From: Streptomyces sp. NBC_00335
GTDB lineage: Bacteria > Actinomycetota > Actinomycetes > Streptomycetales > Streptomycetaceae
Reading direction: 5' to 3'
NCBI RefSeq assembly: GCF_036127095.1
Contig: NZ_CP108006.1
Location: forward strand, 3,286,001-3,350,000
DNA length: 64,000 bases
The notes under the pieces are model-generated. The model was not told the origin of the DNA, made no database searches, and worked only from the letters and a program-made list of their open reading frames with translations. A program made the position numbers and the translations under genes. Shown here one piece after another: positions 46,594-54,739 of the stretch (positions are counted from its first letter, which is position 1; each line of letters opens with the position of its first letter).

Positions 46594-46634
46594 CGTTCCC
46601 GCTCCGGTCGGACCCCACCGACAGGAGACCGACC

Positions 46635-46946
46635 ATGAGCACGACCACGATCACCCCCGCGACCGCCACCGCCACCTCGTCCGCCACCGCCACCGCGATC
46701 ACCCCCGAGCAGCTGATCGCCGGATCCCGCGAGCGGATCGACGCCATCGACGACCGGATCATCGGCCTGATCCAGGAACGGATGGCCGTCTCGACCGTCA
46801 TCCAGGACGCCCGGATCACCTCGGGCGGGCGCCGGGTGCACCTGTCCCGCGAGATGGAGGTCCTGGGGCACTGGAGCGACGCCCTCGGCAAGCCCGGCAC
46901 CACGCTGGCGATGACCCTGCTGGAGCTGTGCCGGGGCCGGGTCTGA
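46635..46946 (+). CDS. AroQ-type chorismate mutase
   Basis: A 103-residue monofunctional enzyme converting chorismate to prephenate. After a Thr/Ala-rich N-terminus of about 25 residues comes the AroQ helical domain: SRERIDAIDDRIIGLIQERM (first helix with catalytic Arg), VIQDARITSGGRRVHLSREM and the C-terminal helix. ACAGGAG is upstream of the ATG. Encoded behind a leader peptide and hairpin, and divergent from guaA. Confidence 0.9.
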   Translation: MSTTTITPATATATSSATATAITPEQLIAGSRERIDAIDDRIIGLIQERMAVSTVIQDARITSGGRRVHLSREMEVLGHWSDALGKPGTTLAMTLLELCRGRV

Positions 46947-47268
46947 GGCCGGCGCCGGTCACCGCGGCCTCGGCCTCGGCCGTACCCGTAACGCCTGTTC
47001 GTCACCCGTCCGGACCGTGACCGCCCCCACGGCCCTTCGTTGATGCGGATGACCGTGCCAGCCAGGTGCGGGACCGCAGCACCACGCGTGGCTCGCTGGA
47101 GCGATGAGACGCACCCCCTGCGGGGCGTGCGTCGTGGGACCTCGCTCCTTCATGTGACCGGACGGCAGGGGACAGCAGCCCGGTCACCACACGAGGACGG
47201 CCGGCCCGGGGGACGCCCCGGACCGGCCGTTCTTCTGTTTCCCCCGTCGGGCTCCCAGGCCCACGCCG
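46947..47268. other. Non-coding gap with two hairpins, possible small RNA
   Basis: This 322-bp gap after chorismate mutase holds a hairpin at 47108-47133 (GACGCAC...GTGCGTC) and a terminator-like hairpin at 47197-47230 (ACGGCCGG...CCGGCCGT, one mismatch in 15 bp) followed by the T-rich TCTTCTGTTT. The U tract reads on the plus strand, so a transcript ends there about 290 bp past the chorismate mutase stop. That may be its 3' UTR or a separate small RNA. I see no protein gene. Confidence 0.4.
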
Positions 47269-48930
47269 TTACGCGCGGCCGGTGACCCTCCGGCGGAACA
47301 CCAGGAACACCGCGGCACCGGCGGCCACGAGCACCGCACCGGCGAGCAGGACCGGCCCGGCGGTGGAGCCGGTGTCGGCGAGACCGCCGTTCGGAGACTT
47401 GCCGCCGGGGGTACTGGCGCCCGGGCTCGGGGTGGTGCTCGTACCCGGCGTGGCCGACGGGCTCGTGGAAGCCGTCGGCTTCGGGCCGGGGGTGGTCGGG
47501 GCCGTGGTCGGCGTGGGGACGACGTCCTTGCCGTTGATCACGAAGGCGGCCTTGTTGTTGGCGTGGTTCGGGTCCCAGCCCTGCGGGGTGGTGCCCTTGG
47601 CGGACCACTGGCCGACCGAGACGGAGCCGGTGGCGGCCGTCACGACCTTCTCGATCTTCAGCTCGAACGGGAAGTCGAACCTCTGCTTCTCCCCGATGAT
47701 GTGCGACGTCGTGCAGAAGTAGCGGGGGGCGCCCAGCTGCTCTTCGCGGTACTCGCCCCCCGCCGTTGTGGCAGTGCACTGCTCCGGAACCTTGGTGACC
47801 TTGGCTCCGGCCGGGATCACGATGTCCGCGAGAGCCACGTCCTCACCCGCGCGGAAGTAGGCGACCCACGCCGGACCCTCGTTGCGGAAGCCGAGCTCGG
47901 CCTTGACCGTCTCGCCCGCCTTGCCCTTCAGGGAGGTGGAGGTGGCCACCAGGTCGGCGGTGTTCTTCACCGAGAAGTCGAACTCCTGCCGGTTGTTCCA
48001 CGGGTCCAGATCGGCGGAGCTCGGCGCGGCCTTGGCCGAGCGCGCCTTGATGCCCAGCTTCTTGCCCGTGCGGGGCGTGCTGAGCTTCCGCGTGGACTTC
48101 GGCTCGGAACCGGCCTGGTGGACCCCGTAGATCAGGCCCTCCTGGAAGGCGTGCGGAGCGGCCTTCAGGGTGAGCGCGCCGGCGATCTCGTAGACCTCGC
48201 CGGGCTTGACCTCGTTGTCGAAGGTGCAGAGCGTCGTGGACCAGCCCTTGTTCCAGGGCTTGTCGGTGGTGTCGTCCTCGCTGTGGGCGCAGTTGTCGTA
48301 TTCCTCGACCAGGCCCATGCCGTGCGTGGTCCTCAGCTCCAGCGCCACGCCCTTGACGGACTCGGTGCCCGTGTTGCCGAAGACGATCGGGAGCGGCTGC
48401 GCCTCCCCCGGGTTCAGCTTCGCCTTGAGGGCCGCCTCCTCCATCACCAGATCGGGGCCGCCGATCCGGACCTTGGTGGTGGTGGGCTTGAAGGTGGCGC
48501 CCTTCGCCGCGCCGGTCATCGTCAGGTCGACGACCGCGCCGGCCTTGCTGCCCTTGGCGGCGGCGAGGTCCAGGGACCCCACCCAGTCCTCGCCGGGGGA
48601 GATCCCCCAGCGGCCGTCGCAGGTGACCGCAGCCGCGGTAAGGGTGCAGCGGCTGGACCCGTCGCCGAGCGTGACGTCCGCGATGCCCTTGAGCGGGCTC
48701 AGGTCGACCGTGTAGGTGGTCGGAGCCTGGAACTCGCCCCCGGTCGGGTTCTCCACACGGAAGTCGACCGAGGTCTTCTGCGGCTCGCCGCTCTGGCCGG
48801 GGTGCGGGCGCAGGCCGATCTCCGCCGGGCTGATCAGCGTGAACACCGGATCGGCGGCGTTCGCGGGGGCGGCGGCCAGACCGACGGCCACCAGGCCGGC
48901 TGCCGCCAGCAGGGAGATGTGCTTTCTCAT
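47269..48930 (-). CDS. Cell-wall-anchored surface protein with LADTG sorting signal
   Basis: A 553-residue secreted protein. Signal peptide MRKHISLLAAAGLVAVGLAA ... ANAA, then about 470 residues of beta-rich repeats with several Cys, a Thr/Pro/Ser stalk (TPTTAPTTPGPKPTASTSP), the motif LADTG, a hydrophobic helix (VLLAGAVLVAAGAAVFLVF) and basic RRRVTGRA. LAxTG is the signal of streptomycete class E sortases. It should be attached to peptidoglycan. Start ATG at 48930. Ligand or role unknown. Confidence 0.88.
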   Translation of the reverse strand: MRKHISLLAAAGLVAVGLAAAPANAADPVFTLISPAEIGLRPHPGQSGEPQKTSVDFRVENPTGGEFQAPTTYTVDLSPLKGIADVTLGDGSSRCTLTAAAVTCDGRWGISPGEDWVGSLDLAAAKGSKAGAVVDLTMTGAAKGATFKPTTTKVRIGGPDLVMEEAALKAKLNPGEAQPLPIVFGNTGTESVKGVALELRTTHGMGLVEEYDNCAHSEDDTTDKPWNKGWSTTLCTFDNEVKPGEVYEIAGALTLKAAPHAFQEGLIYGVHQAGSEPKSTRKLSTPRTGKKLGIKARSAKAAPSSADLDPWNNRQEFDFSVKNTADLVATSTSLKGKAGETVKAELGFRNEGPAWVAYFRAGEDVALADIVIPAGAKVTKVPEQCTATTAGGEYREEQLGAPRYFCTTSHIIGEKQRFDFPFELKIEKVVTAATGSVSVGQWSAKGTTPQGWDPNHANNKAAFVINGKDVVPTPTTAPTTPGPKPTASTSPSATPGTSTTPSPGASTPGGKSPNGGLADTGSTAGPVLLAGAVLVAAGAAVFLVFRRRVTGRA

Positions 48931-49049
48931 GCCGATCTTGACACTCGAGGGCCGCCTTCGGTTGCCCTCTTGACCATGTGACGCACGACACACATCCATC
49001 GCCGGTTTCCGCTACAACCATCCGGGCCGGGCAGCTGTCTTGCATGTAG

Positions 49050-49094
49050 TTCGGCGGGTACCGCGCTCGGAGGGGGAGTGCGGTGCCCGCCGAA
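49050..49094 (-). terminator. Stem-loop downstream of the GMC oxidoreductase
   Basis: A 15-bp stem (49050-49064 / 49080-49094) with one G-U pair and a 15-nt loop, between the GMC gene end and the LADTG gene start. Confidence 0.6.
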
Positions 49095-49097
49095 GTC

Positions 49098-49153
49098 GTT
49101 CAACGGCTCATCGGTCTCGGCGGCTGTTCAACGGCTCACCGGTCTCGGCGGGC
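49098..49153. repeat. 28-bp tandem duplication
   Basis: GTTCAACGGCTCAYCGGTCT-type unit, at 49098-49125 and 49126-49153, differing at two or three positions. It lies just past the GMC gene stop. Confidence 0.7.
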
Positions 49154-49158
49154 GGAGG

Positions 49159-50991
49159 CTATTCGGCGGCCGTCGGCTGTCCGGCCGTCGGCTGTCCGGC
49201 CGTCGGCGGCTGTCCGGCGGGGGCCGCCGTGCGCGGCGGAACCTCCGGTACCGCCAGGAACGGCAGCCGGAGCGCCCCGAAAGCCTCCTTCGGCACCGCC
49301 GGGCGGACCGGTTCCACGGCCTCCAGGCGGGCGTAGGCCGCCCCCTGCTCCGGGCGCGGGTCGTGCTCGCCGTTGTTCGGCCAGTAGGACATCGCCCGTT
49401 CCGCCTGCGCGGTGATCGTCAGCGACGGGTTGACCCCGAGGTTCGCGGAGACCGCCGAGCCGTCCACCACCGAGATGCCCGGGTGTCCGTAGAGCCGGTG
49501 GTACGGGTCGACCACGCCCTCCTCGGGCGAGGCGCCGATCGGGCAGCCGCCGAGGAAGTGCGCCGTCAGCGGGGTGCCCATCAGCTCGCCGACGTTGCTG
49601 CCCGGGAACCCGTTGATCTCCTCGGCCAGCAGGGTCGCCGCCCGCGTGGCCTCGGCGATCTGTACGGGGTTGGGCGCGCCGTGGCCCTGGCGGGCGGTGA
49701 GCAGGCCCTTGCCTATGCCGCCGGGCTTGCGGTAGGTGGTCAGGGAGTTGTCGAGGGACTGCATGACCAGGCCGATGATGGTCCGCTCCGACCAGCGCCG
49801 GTTGGAGAGGGACCGCAGCAGCTGGACGGGGTGCCGGACGGTGCGCCCGAGCCAGGCGCGGACCCGGTGGGGGGAGTAGGGCACCTGGAGGATGGTCATG
49901 AACCCCATCGCGTTGGAGCCCTTGCCGTAGCGCACCGGCTCGATGTGGGTGTCGGCGTTGGGGTGCACCGAGGAGGTGATGGCCACGCCCCGCGTGAAGT
50001 CCGCACGCTTGTCCTTGCCGTGCCGCTTGCGGTAGCGGCGGTCGTCGGTCTGCGCGCCTACGAGGCCTTCGGAGTTGGTCCGGGTCAGATCGCCGAGCCG
50101 GTCCGAGAGGCGGGGCAGCTCGCCGAGGTCCTTCATCGTGTGCAGGAGGGTCTGGGTGCCGTAGGTGCCCGCCGCGACGACCACGTGCCGGGCGCGCAGC
50201 ACCTTGGGCTCGGCGCGGCGGCGGCCATCGGTGGCGACGGTGCGGACGCGGTAGCCCCCGTCGGGGTGCTCGGAGAGCGCGGTGACCGTGGTCATGGGGT
50301 GGATGACGGCACCGGCCCGCTCGGCGAGGTGCAGGTAGTTCTCGTTGAGGGTGTTCTTCGCCCCGTGCCGGCAGCCGGTCATGCACTCGCCGCACTCGGT
50401 GCAGGCCTTGCGGGAGGGGCCGGCGCCGCCGAAGTACGGGTCGGCGACCTCGTCACCGGGGCGCACCTTGCCCTGCCCCTCGGCATCGTCTCCGTCGCCG
50501 AAGAAGACGCCGACCGGGGCCATGTGGAAGGAGTCGGCGACGCCCATCTTGGCGGCGGCCGCCTTGAGGTGGACGTCGGAGGGGGTCGTCGTCGGGTTGA
50601 GCCGGACCCCCAGCATCCGCTTGGCCTGGTCGTAGTAGGGGGCCAGCTCGTCCTGCCAGTCCGTGATGGACGCCCACTGCCGGTCCTCGAAGAAGGCGGT
50701 GGGGGGCACGTAGAGGGTGTTGGCGTAGTTGAGGGAGCCGCCGCCGACCCCGGCGCCCGCGAGGACCATCACGTTGCCGAGGAGGTGGATGCGCTGGATC
50801 CCGTACAGGCCGAGGGCCGGGGCCCACAGGTAGTTGCGCAGGTCCCAGCTGTTCTTCGGCAGGCTCTCGCGGGTGAAGCGGCGCCCTGCCTCCAGAACGC
50901 CGACCCGGTACCCCTTCTCGGTGAGCCGCAGCGCCGAGACCGACCCTCCGAAACCCGAGCCGATGACGATGACGTCGTAGTCGTACGACAC
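49159..50991 (-). CDS. GMC-family (cholesterol-oxidase-like) flavoprotein oxidoreductase
   Basis: A 610-residue protein. The FAD Rossmann motif is YDVIVIGSGFGGSVSALRL at the N-terminus, the second FAD region is VLAGAGVGGGSLNYAN, and the C-terminal GMC block is VVDGSAVSANLGVNPSLTIT. A Cys cluster CTECGECMTGC (about residue 205) resembles an iron-sulfur or zinc site. The last 20 residues are a PTAGQ repeat encoded by a 15-bp tandem repeat. Start GTG at 50991 with GGGAGG 7 nt upstream. Directly downstream of the aldehyde dehydrogenase, so probably one oxidative pathway. Confidence 0.88.
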   Translation of the reverse strand: MSYDYDVIVIGSGFGGSVSALRLTEKGYRVGVLEAGRRFTRESLPKNSWDLRNYLWAPALGLYGIQRIHLLGNVMVLAGAGVGGGSLNYANTLYVPPTAFFEDRQWASITDWQDELAPYYDQAKRMLGVRLNPTTTPSDVHLKAAAAKMGVADSFHMAPVGVFFGDGDDAEGQGKVRPGDEVADPYFGGAGPSRKACTECGECMTGCRHGAKNTLNENYLHLAERAGAVIHPMTTVTALSEHPDGGYRVRTVATDGRRRAEPKVLRARHVVVAAGTYGTQTLLHTMKDLGELPRLSDRLGDLTRTNSEGLVGAQTDDRRYRKRHGKDKRADFTRGVAITSSVHPNADTHIEPVRYGKGSNAMGFMTILQVPYSPHRVRAWLGRTVRHPVQLLRSLSNRRWSERTIIGLVMQSLDNSLTTYRKPGGIGKGLLTARQGHGAPNPVQIAEATRAATLLAEEINGFPGSNVGELMGTPLTAHFLGGCPIGASPEEGVVDPYHRLYGHPGISVVDGSAVSANLGVNPSLTITAQAERAMSYWPNNGEHDPRPEQGAAYARLEAVEPVRPAVPKEAFGALRLPFLAVPEVPPRTAAPAGQPPTAGQPTAGQPTAAE

Positions 50992-51017
50992 TGCGGTGCC
51001 TCCCAAACGGACCCAAC

Positions 51018-51056
51018 GGAACGGACCTGCGGAACGGACCTGCGGAACGGACCTGC
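51018..51056. repeat. Three tandem 13-bp repeats in the aldehyde dehydrogenase-GMC gap
   Basis: GGAACGGACCTGC three times without mismatch, then GACTGGCTGRCC twice (about 51058-51084). The repeats fill the 100-bp gap before the GMC start. Confidence 0.75.
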
Positions 51057-51091
51057 GGACTGGCTGGCCTACCGACTGGCTGACCCGCGGA

Positions 51092-52720
51092 CTAGCGGAG
51101 CCGGAAGGCCTTCATGACCTTGAGGCTGCGCGTCATGAACGCCGCGTACTTCTCGTCGTCCATCCCGAGCGACGGAGCCATCGGCAGCAGCCGCTGGTGG
51201 GCGACGGTCTGGGCCTCGGTGTACTTGAGGATGCCCTCGGAGCCGTGGCGGCGGCCGAGGCCGGATTCCTTCATGCCGCCCATGGGCGCCTGGGCGCTGC
51301 CGTAGGCCGGGGCGTACCCCTCGTTGATGTTGACGGTGCCGGTGCGCAGGCGGGCCGAGACGGCGTGGCCGCGGCGGGCGTCCTTCGTCCACACGCTGGA
51401 GTTCAGGCCGTAGGAGGTGCCGTTGGCCTCCTCGATGACCTCGTCCTCGTCGGTGAAGCGGTAGATGGAGACGACCGGGCCGAAGGTCTCCTCCCCGCAC
51501 ACCGCCATCGCGGTCTCGACGCCGTCGAGGATGGTCGGCTCGTAGAAGAGCGGGCCGATGTCGGGGCGGGCGACGCCGCCGGTGACGAGGGTGGCGCCCT
51601 TGGCCACGGCGTCGTCCACGTGCCGCTGTACGGCCGCCAGCTGGCGTTCGCCGGCCAGGGAGCCCATGTCCGCGCCGTAGGCGAGGGAGGAACCGAGGCG
51701 CATGGCCTTGGTCCGGGCGGCGAACCGGGCGACGAACTCGTCGGCGATCGAGGCGTGGACGTACAGCCGCTCGATGGAGATGCAGAGCTGGCCGGCGGAG
51801 GAGAAGCAGGCGCGGACGGCGCCGGCGGCGGCCTTCTCCACGTCGGCGTCGCGCAGGACGAGCATGGCGTTCTTGCCGCCGAGTTCGAGGGAGACCCCGA
51901 CCAGGCGGGCGGCCGCGCCCTGGGCCACCTCGCGGCCGGTACGCGTGGAGCCGGTGAACGAAACGTAGTCGGCGTGCCGGACCAGCTCGGGGCCGACGAC
52001 CGGGCCCTCGCCGAGGACGATCTGGAACACCTCGGCCGGCAGGCCCGCCTCGATCATCAGGTCACGGGCCCACAGGGCGGTCAGCGCGGTCTCGGTGTCG
52101 GGCTTCATCACGACGGCGTTGCCCGCGACGAAGGCGGGCAGGGCGTCGCCGATCGACAGTTCGAGGGGGTAGTTCCAGGGGGCGATCTGGCCGATGACCC
52201 CGCGCGGCTGGCGCAGCTCGGTGACCTTGGTGAGGGTAGGCATCGCGCCCGTGTGGCCCTTGGGGCGCAGGTACGAGGGCGCCTTGCGGCCGTAGTGCCG
52301 GGCGGCGATCGAGACGGCCTGCACCTCCTCGTGGGCGTGCAGGCGGGCCTTGCCGGTCTCCAGCTGGATCAGGTCGAGCACCTCGGCCTGCCGGGACAGG
52401 ACCAGGTCGTGGAAGCGCAGCAGTACGGCGGCCCGGGCGCGGACGGGCAGGGCCGCCCAGGCGGGCTGAGCGGCGCGGGCCGCGGCGAAGGCCGCCGCCA
52501 CATCCTCGGGGGTGGCTTCGGGGAGCTCCGCCAGCCGGTCCCCGGTGAAGGGGCTGTGGTTGGCGGTGCGGCCGGAGCCGGCCACTCCGCGGGTCAGCCG
52601 GGCGACCAGTTCGGGGGTCACCACGTCGGCGGCGCTCCGGGCGCCCGCCGGGGCGGGGGCGACCGGATTGGTGGGCTGCGGGGCGCTGCGGAGGGGGGCC
52701 GGGGCCTGCGTGTCCGTCAT
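51092..52720 (-). CDS. Succinate-semialdehyde dehydrogenase (NADP type)
   Basis: A 542-residue member of the aldehyde dehydrogenase superfamily. Substrate/NAD site PWNYPLELSIGDALPAFVAG, catalytic Glu in VSLELGGKNAML, nucleophile Cys in FSSAGQLCISIERLYVH, and GEETFGPVVSIY. Close to GabD2-type streptomycete enzymes; other aldehydes are possible. First gene of a pair with the GMC oxidoreductase. A strong palindrome lies about 70 bp upstream. Confidence 0.88.
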   Translation of the reverse strand: MTDTQAPAPLRSAPQPTNPVAPAPAGARSAADVVTPELVARLTRGVAGSGRTANHSPFTGDRLAELPEATPEDVAAAFAAARAAQPAWAALPVRARAAVLLRFHDLVLSRQAEVLDLIQLETGKARLHAHEEVQAVSIAARHYGRKAPSYLRPKGHTGAMPTLTKVTELRQPRGVIGQIAPWNYPLELSIGDALPAFVAGNAVVMKPDTETALTALWARDLMIEAGLPAEVFQIVLGEGPVVGPELVRHADYVSFTGSTRTGREVAQGAAARLVGVSLELGGKNAMLVLRDADVEKAAAGAVRACFSSAGQLCISIERLYVHASIADEFVARFAARTKAMRLGSSLAYGADMGSLAGERQLAAVQRHVDDAVAKGATLVTGGVARPDIGPLFYEPTILDGVETAMAVCGEETFGPVVSIYRFTDEDEVIEEANGTSYGLNSSVWTKDARRGHAVSARLRTGTVNINEGYAPAYGSAQAPMGGMKESGLGRRHGSEGILKYTEAQTVAHQRLLPMAPSLGMDDEKYAAFMTRSLKVMKAFRLR

Positions 52721-52785
52721 GGGCGTGAGCGTATTGCGCCCGGGGGTGCTTTGGGTACCCGCCGGTAACCGGATTTTGCCATTTC

Positions 52786-52803
52786 TGCCAGTGATCGCTG
52801 GCA
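52786..52803. promoter_or_regulatory. Operator-like palindrome before the aldehyde dehydrogenase gene
   Basis: TGCCAGTGATCGCTGGCA, an 18-bp dyad with perfect 6-bp outer arms, inside a longer imperfect inverted repeat (about 52775-52812, GCCAT...ATGGC). It lies 66-83 bp upstream of the ATG. Confidence 0.5.
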
Positions 52804-52840
52804 GGATGGCGGAATCCGGGCACCGGGGCCCGCCGGGGAA

Positions 52841-52896
52841 CGGTCTCGGCAGGCCGGTCTCAGCGGGCCGGTCTCAGCGAGCCGGTCTCGGCGGGC
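52841..52896. repeat. Four tandem 14-bp repeats
   Basis: The unit CGGTCTCRGCRGGC repeats at 52841, 52855, 52869 and 52883 with a few purine changes, starting 20 bp past the end of the kinase gene (which ends at 52916 on the minus strand). Confidence 0.75.
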
Positions 52897-52915
52897 CCGC
52901 CCCAAGGGGCACGTC

Positions 52916-54622
52916 TCAGTGGGCCGGGGCCGGCTTCCAGCCGCTGAGCACGACGTCGAACTGCGACCGGGTCGTGTCCCAGTCCGAGACCGGACCCGAC
53001 ATGTACACCGCGTACTCGGTGCCGTCCGGCGCGTAGTACATCTGCTCGATGGCCTGCCGGGGCCCGGTGAACGCCCCGGTCCGCTCCGTCCAGCCGAACT
53101 CCCACAGGGCGGCCTTGACCTGCCCCCGGAAGGTGTTCGGGTGCAGGGTCTGGCGCACGTAGTCGGAACGCTTCTGGACCTGCTTCTCCAGGTCCAGCAG
53201 GTGCGCGTACGGGTCCCTGAAGGGCGGCTTGCGGTCCATCGCGATCCGGATGAAGTGCTTGCCGCCGTCCCCGGTGTAGTCGATCTGCGTCCCGTCCTCC
53301 CGGCGCTTCCAGCCGTCCGGGACGAAGAGGGAGAAGCCCTGCTTGTCGACCACCTTCCGCCAGCCCGCCGGCGGGGTCTCCTCCGCCTGCCCCTTGGCGT
53401 TCCCGTCGCCGGACGACTCCGGCGCCCCGGCCGTCCGGCCCGGGATCGCGCCGCCCGTCTCCGAGTCGCTGGTGTACTTCAGGATCCCGAACACCCCGGC
53501 GCCACCGAGCAGCGCCGCCACCACGGCGACGACGGCCGCGCGGCCGATCCGGCCCGGGGATCCGGCACCGCGGCGGGACGGGCCGCCAGGTCCGCCCGGT
53601 CCGGCCTCGGAGCGGGCTGCGAATGCCGGTTCCGGCTGCGGCTGCGGCTGCGGGGCCCGGCCCTGGTCCGCTCCCCGATCACCGGCCCCGTCCCCCGGCA
53701 GCTCGGCCGTGTCCGCCGGCTCGTTCCGGGCGGCGCCCAGCTCCTCGGAGCCCATCGCGCGCGTGGGTACGTACGCCTGCGCCGACTTCGGCTCGCGGCC
53801 CTCCATCGCCTGCAGCAGCATCTGCTCGGCCTCGTCGGCCGAAGGCCGCTGCGCCGGGTCCTTGCGCAGCAGCGCCGTGATGACCGGGGCGAGCGCGCCC
53901 GCGTGGGTCGGGGCGGCCGGCTCCTCGTTCACCACGGCCTGGAGGCTGGAGATGGGCGAGGTGCGGCGGAACGGCGAGCGCGCCTCCACGGCCGTGTACA
54001 GCGTCGCGCCGAGCGACCACAGGTCGGAGGACGGATCGGGGGACCCGCCGGTGACCCGTTCGGGAGCCAGGTAGTCGATGGAGCCGATGAGTTCGCCGGT
54101 GCGCGTGATGGAGGAGTCGCCCTCGATCGCGGCGATGCCGAAGTCGGCGAGCATCACCCGCCCGTCCTTGGCGAGCATCACGTTGCCCGGCTTCACGTCA
54201 CGGTGCAGTACGCCGACCGCGTGCGCGGCGCGCAGCGCGCCGAGCACGTGCAGCCCGATCCTGGCCGCCTCACGGGGTTCGATCCGGCCGGCCGTCTTCG
54301 CCGCGTCCGCGAGGGAGGGGCCGTCGATGTACTCCATGACGATCCACGGCCGGTCGTCGTGTTCCAGCACGTCGTGCACGGTGACGACCGCCGGATGCTG
54401 GATCCGGGCCGCGGCCCGGGCCTCCTTCTGCGTGCGTTGGTGCAGGACGTCCCGGTCCGCCTGGGCGACGTACAGGCCCGCCGTCAGTTCCTTGACGGCG
54501 ACCGTCCTGTGCAGCAGCTCGTCGTGGGCGCGCCACACCTTGCCCATGCCGCCCCTGCCGATGGGCTCCACGAGCCGGTACCGGCCCGCGAGCACCGCAC
54601 CCGCACCTGTCTGCTGTTCCAC
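52916..54622 (-). CDS. Membrane Ser/Thr protein kinase (PknB-like) with extracellular domain
   Basis: A 568-residue kinase. Gly loop IGRGGMGKVW (21-30), catalytic Lys44 in VAVKEL, HRD at 140-142 in LHRDVKPGN, DFG at 160-162, and APERVTGGS: all residues needed for activity. A Pro/Gln-rich juxtamembrane linker, one membrane helix (VVAVVAALLGGAGVFGILKY) and an external domain starting GFSLFVPDGWKRRED follow. The external domain is of the same kind as in the 438-residue protein at 2.6 kb. Start GTG, last of three kinase-type genes in a row. Confidence 0.95.
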   Translation of the reverse strand: MEQQTGAGAVLAGRYRLVEPIGRGGMGKVWRAHDELLHRTVAVKELTAGLYVAQADRDVLHQRTQKEARAAARIQHPAVVTVHDVLEHDDRPWIVMEYIDGPSLADAAKTAGRIEPREAARIGLHVLGALRAAHAVGVLHRDVKPGNVMLAKDGRVMLADFGIAAIEGDSSITRTGELIGSIDYLAPERVTGGSPDPSSDLWSLGATLYTAVEARSPFRRTSPISSLQAVVNEEPAAPTHAGALAPVITALLRKDPAQRPSADEAEQMLLQAMEGREPKSAQAYVPTRAMGSEELGAARNEPADTAELPGDGAGDRGADQGRAPQPQPQPEPAFAARSEAGPGGPGGPSRRGAGSPGRIGRAAVVAVVAALLGGAGVFGILKYTSDSETGGAIPGRTAGAPESSGDGNAKGQAEETPPAGWRKVVDKQGFSLFVPDGWKRREDGTQIDYTGDGGKHFIRIAMDRKPPFRDPYAHLLDLEKQVQKRSDYVRQTLHPNTFRGQVKAALWEFGWTERTGAFTGPRQAIEQMYYAPDGTEYAVYMSGPVSDWDTTRSQFDVVLSGWKPAPAH

Positions 54623-54739
54623 GAATCCCCGCCGCCGCTCTGTGCACTTCCGGTCAGACTACGGAGATCGCGGGCGGCGGCGGAACCACTCGGAGGCGGT
54701 TGGGCCGCACTGTGACGCAATCGCCGTACTGATACCTCG

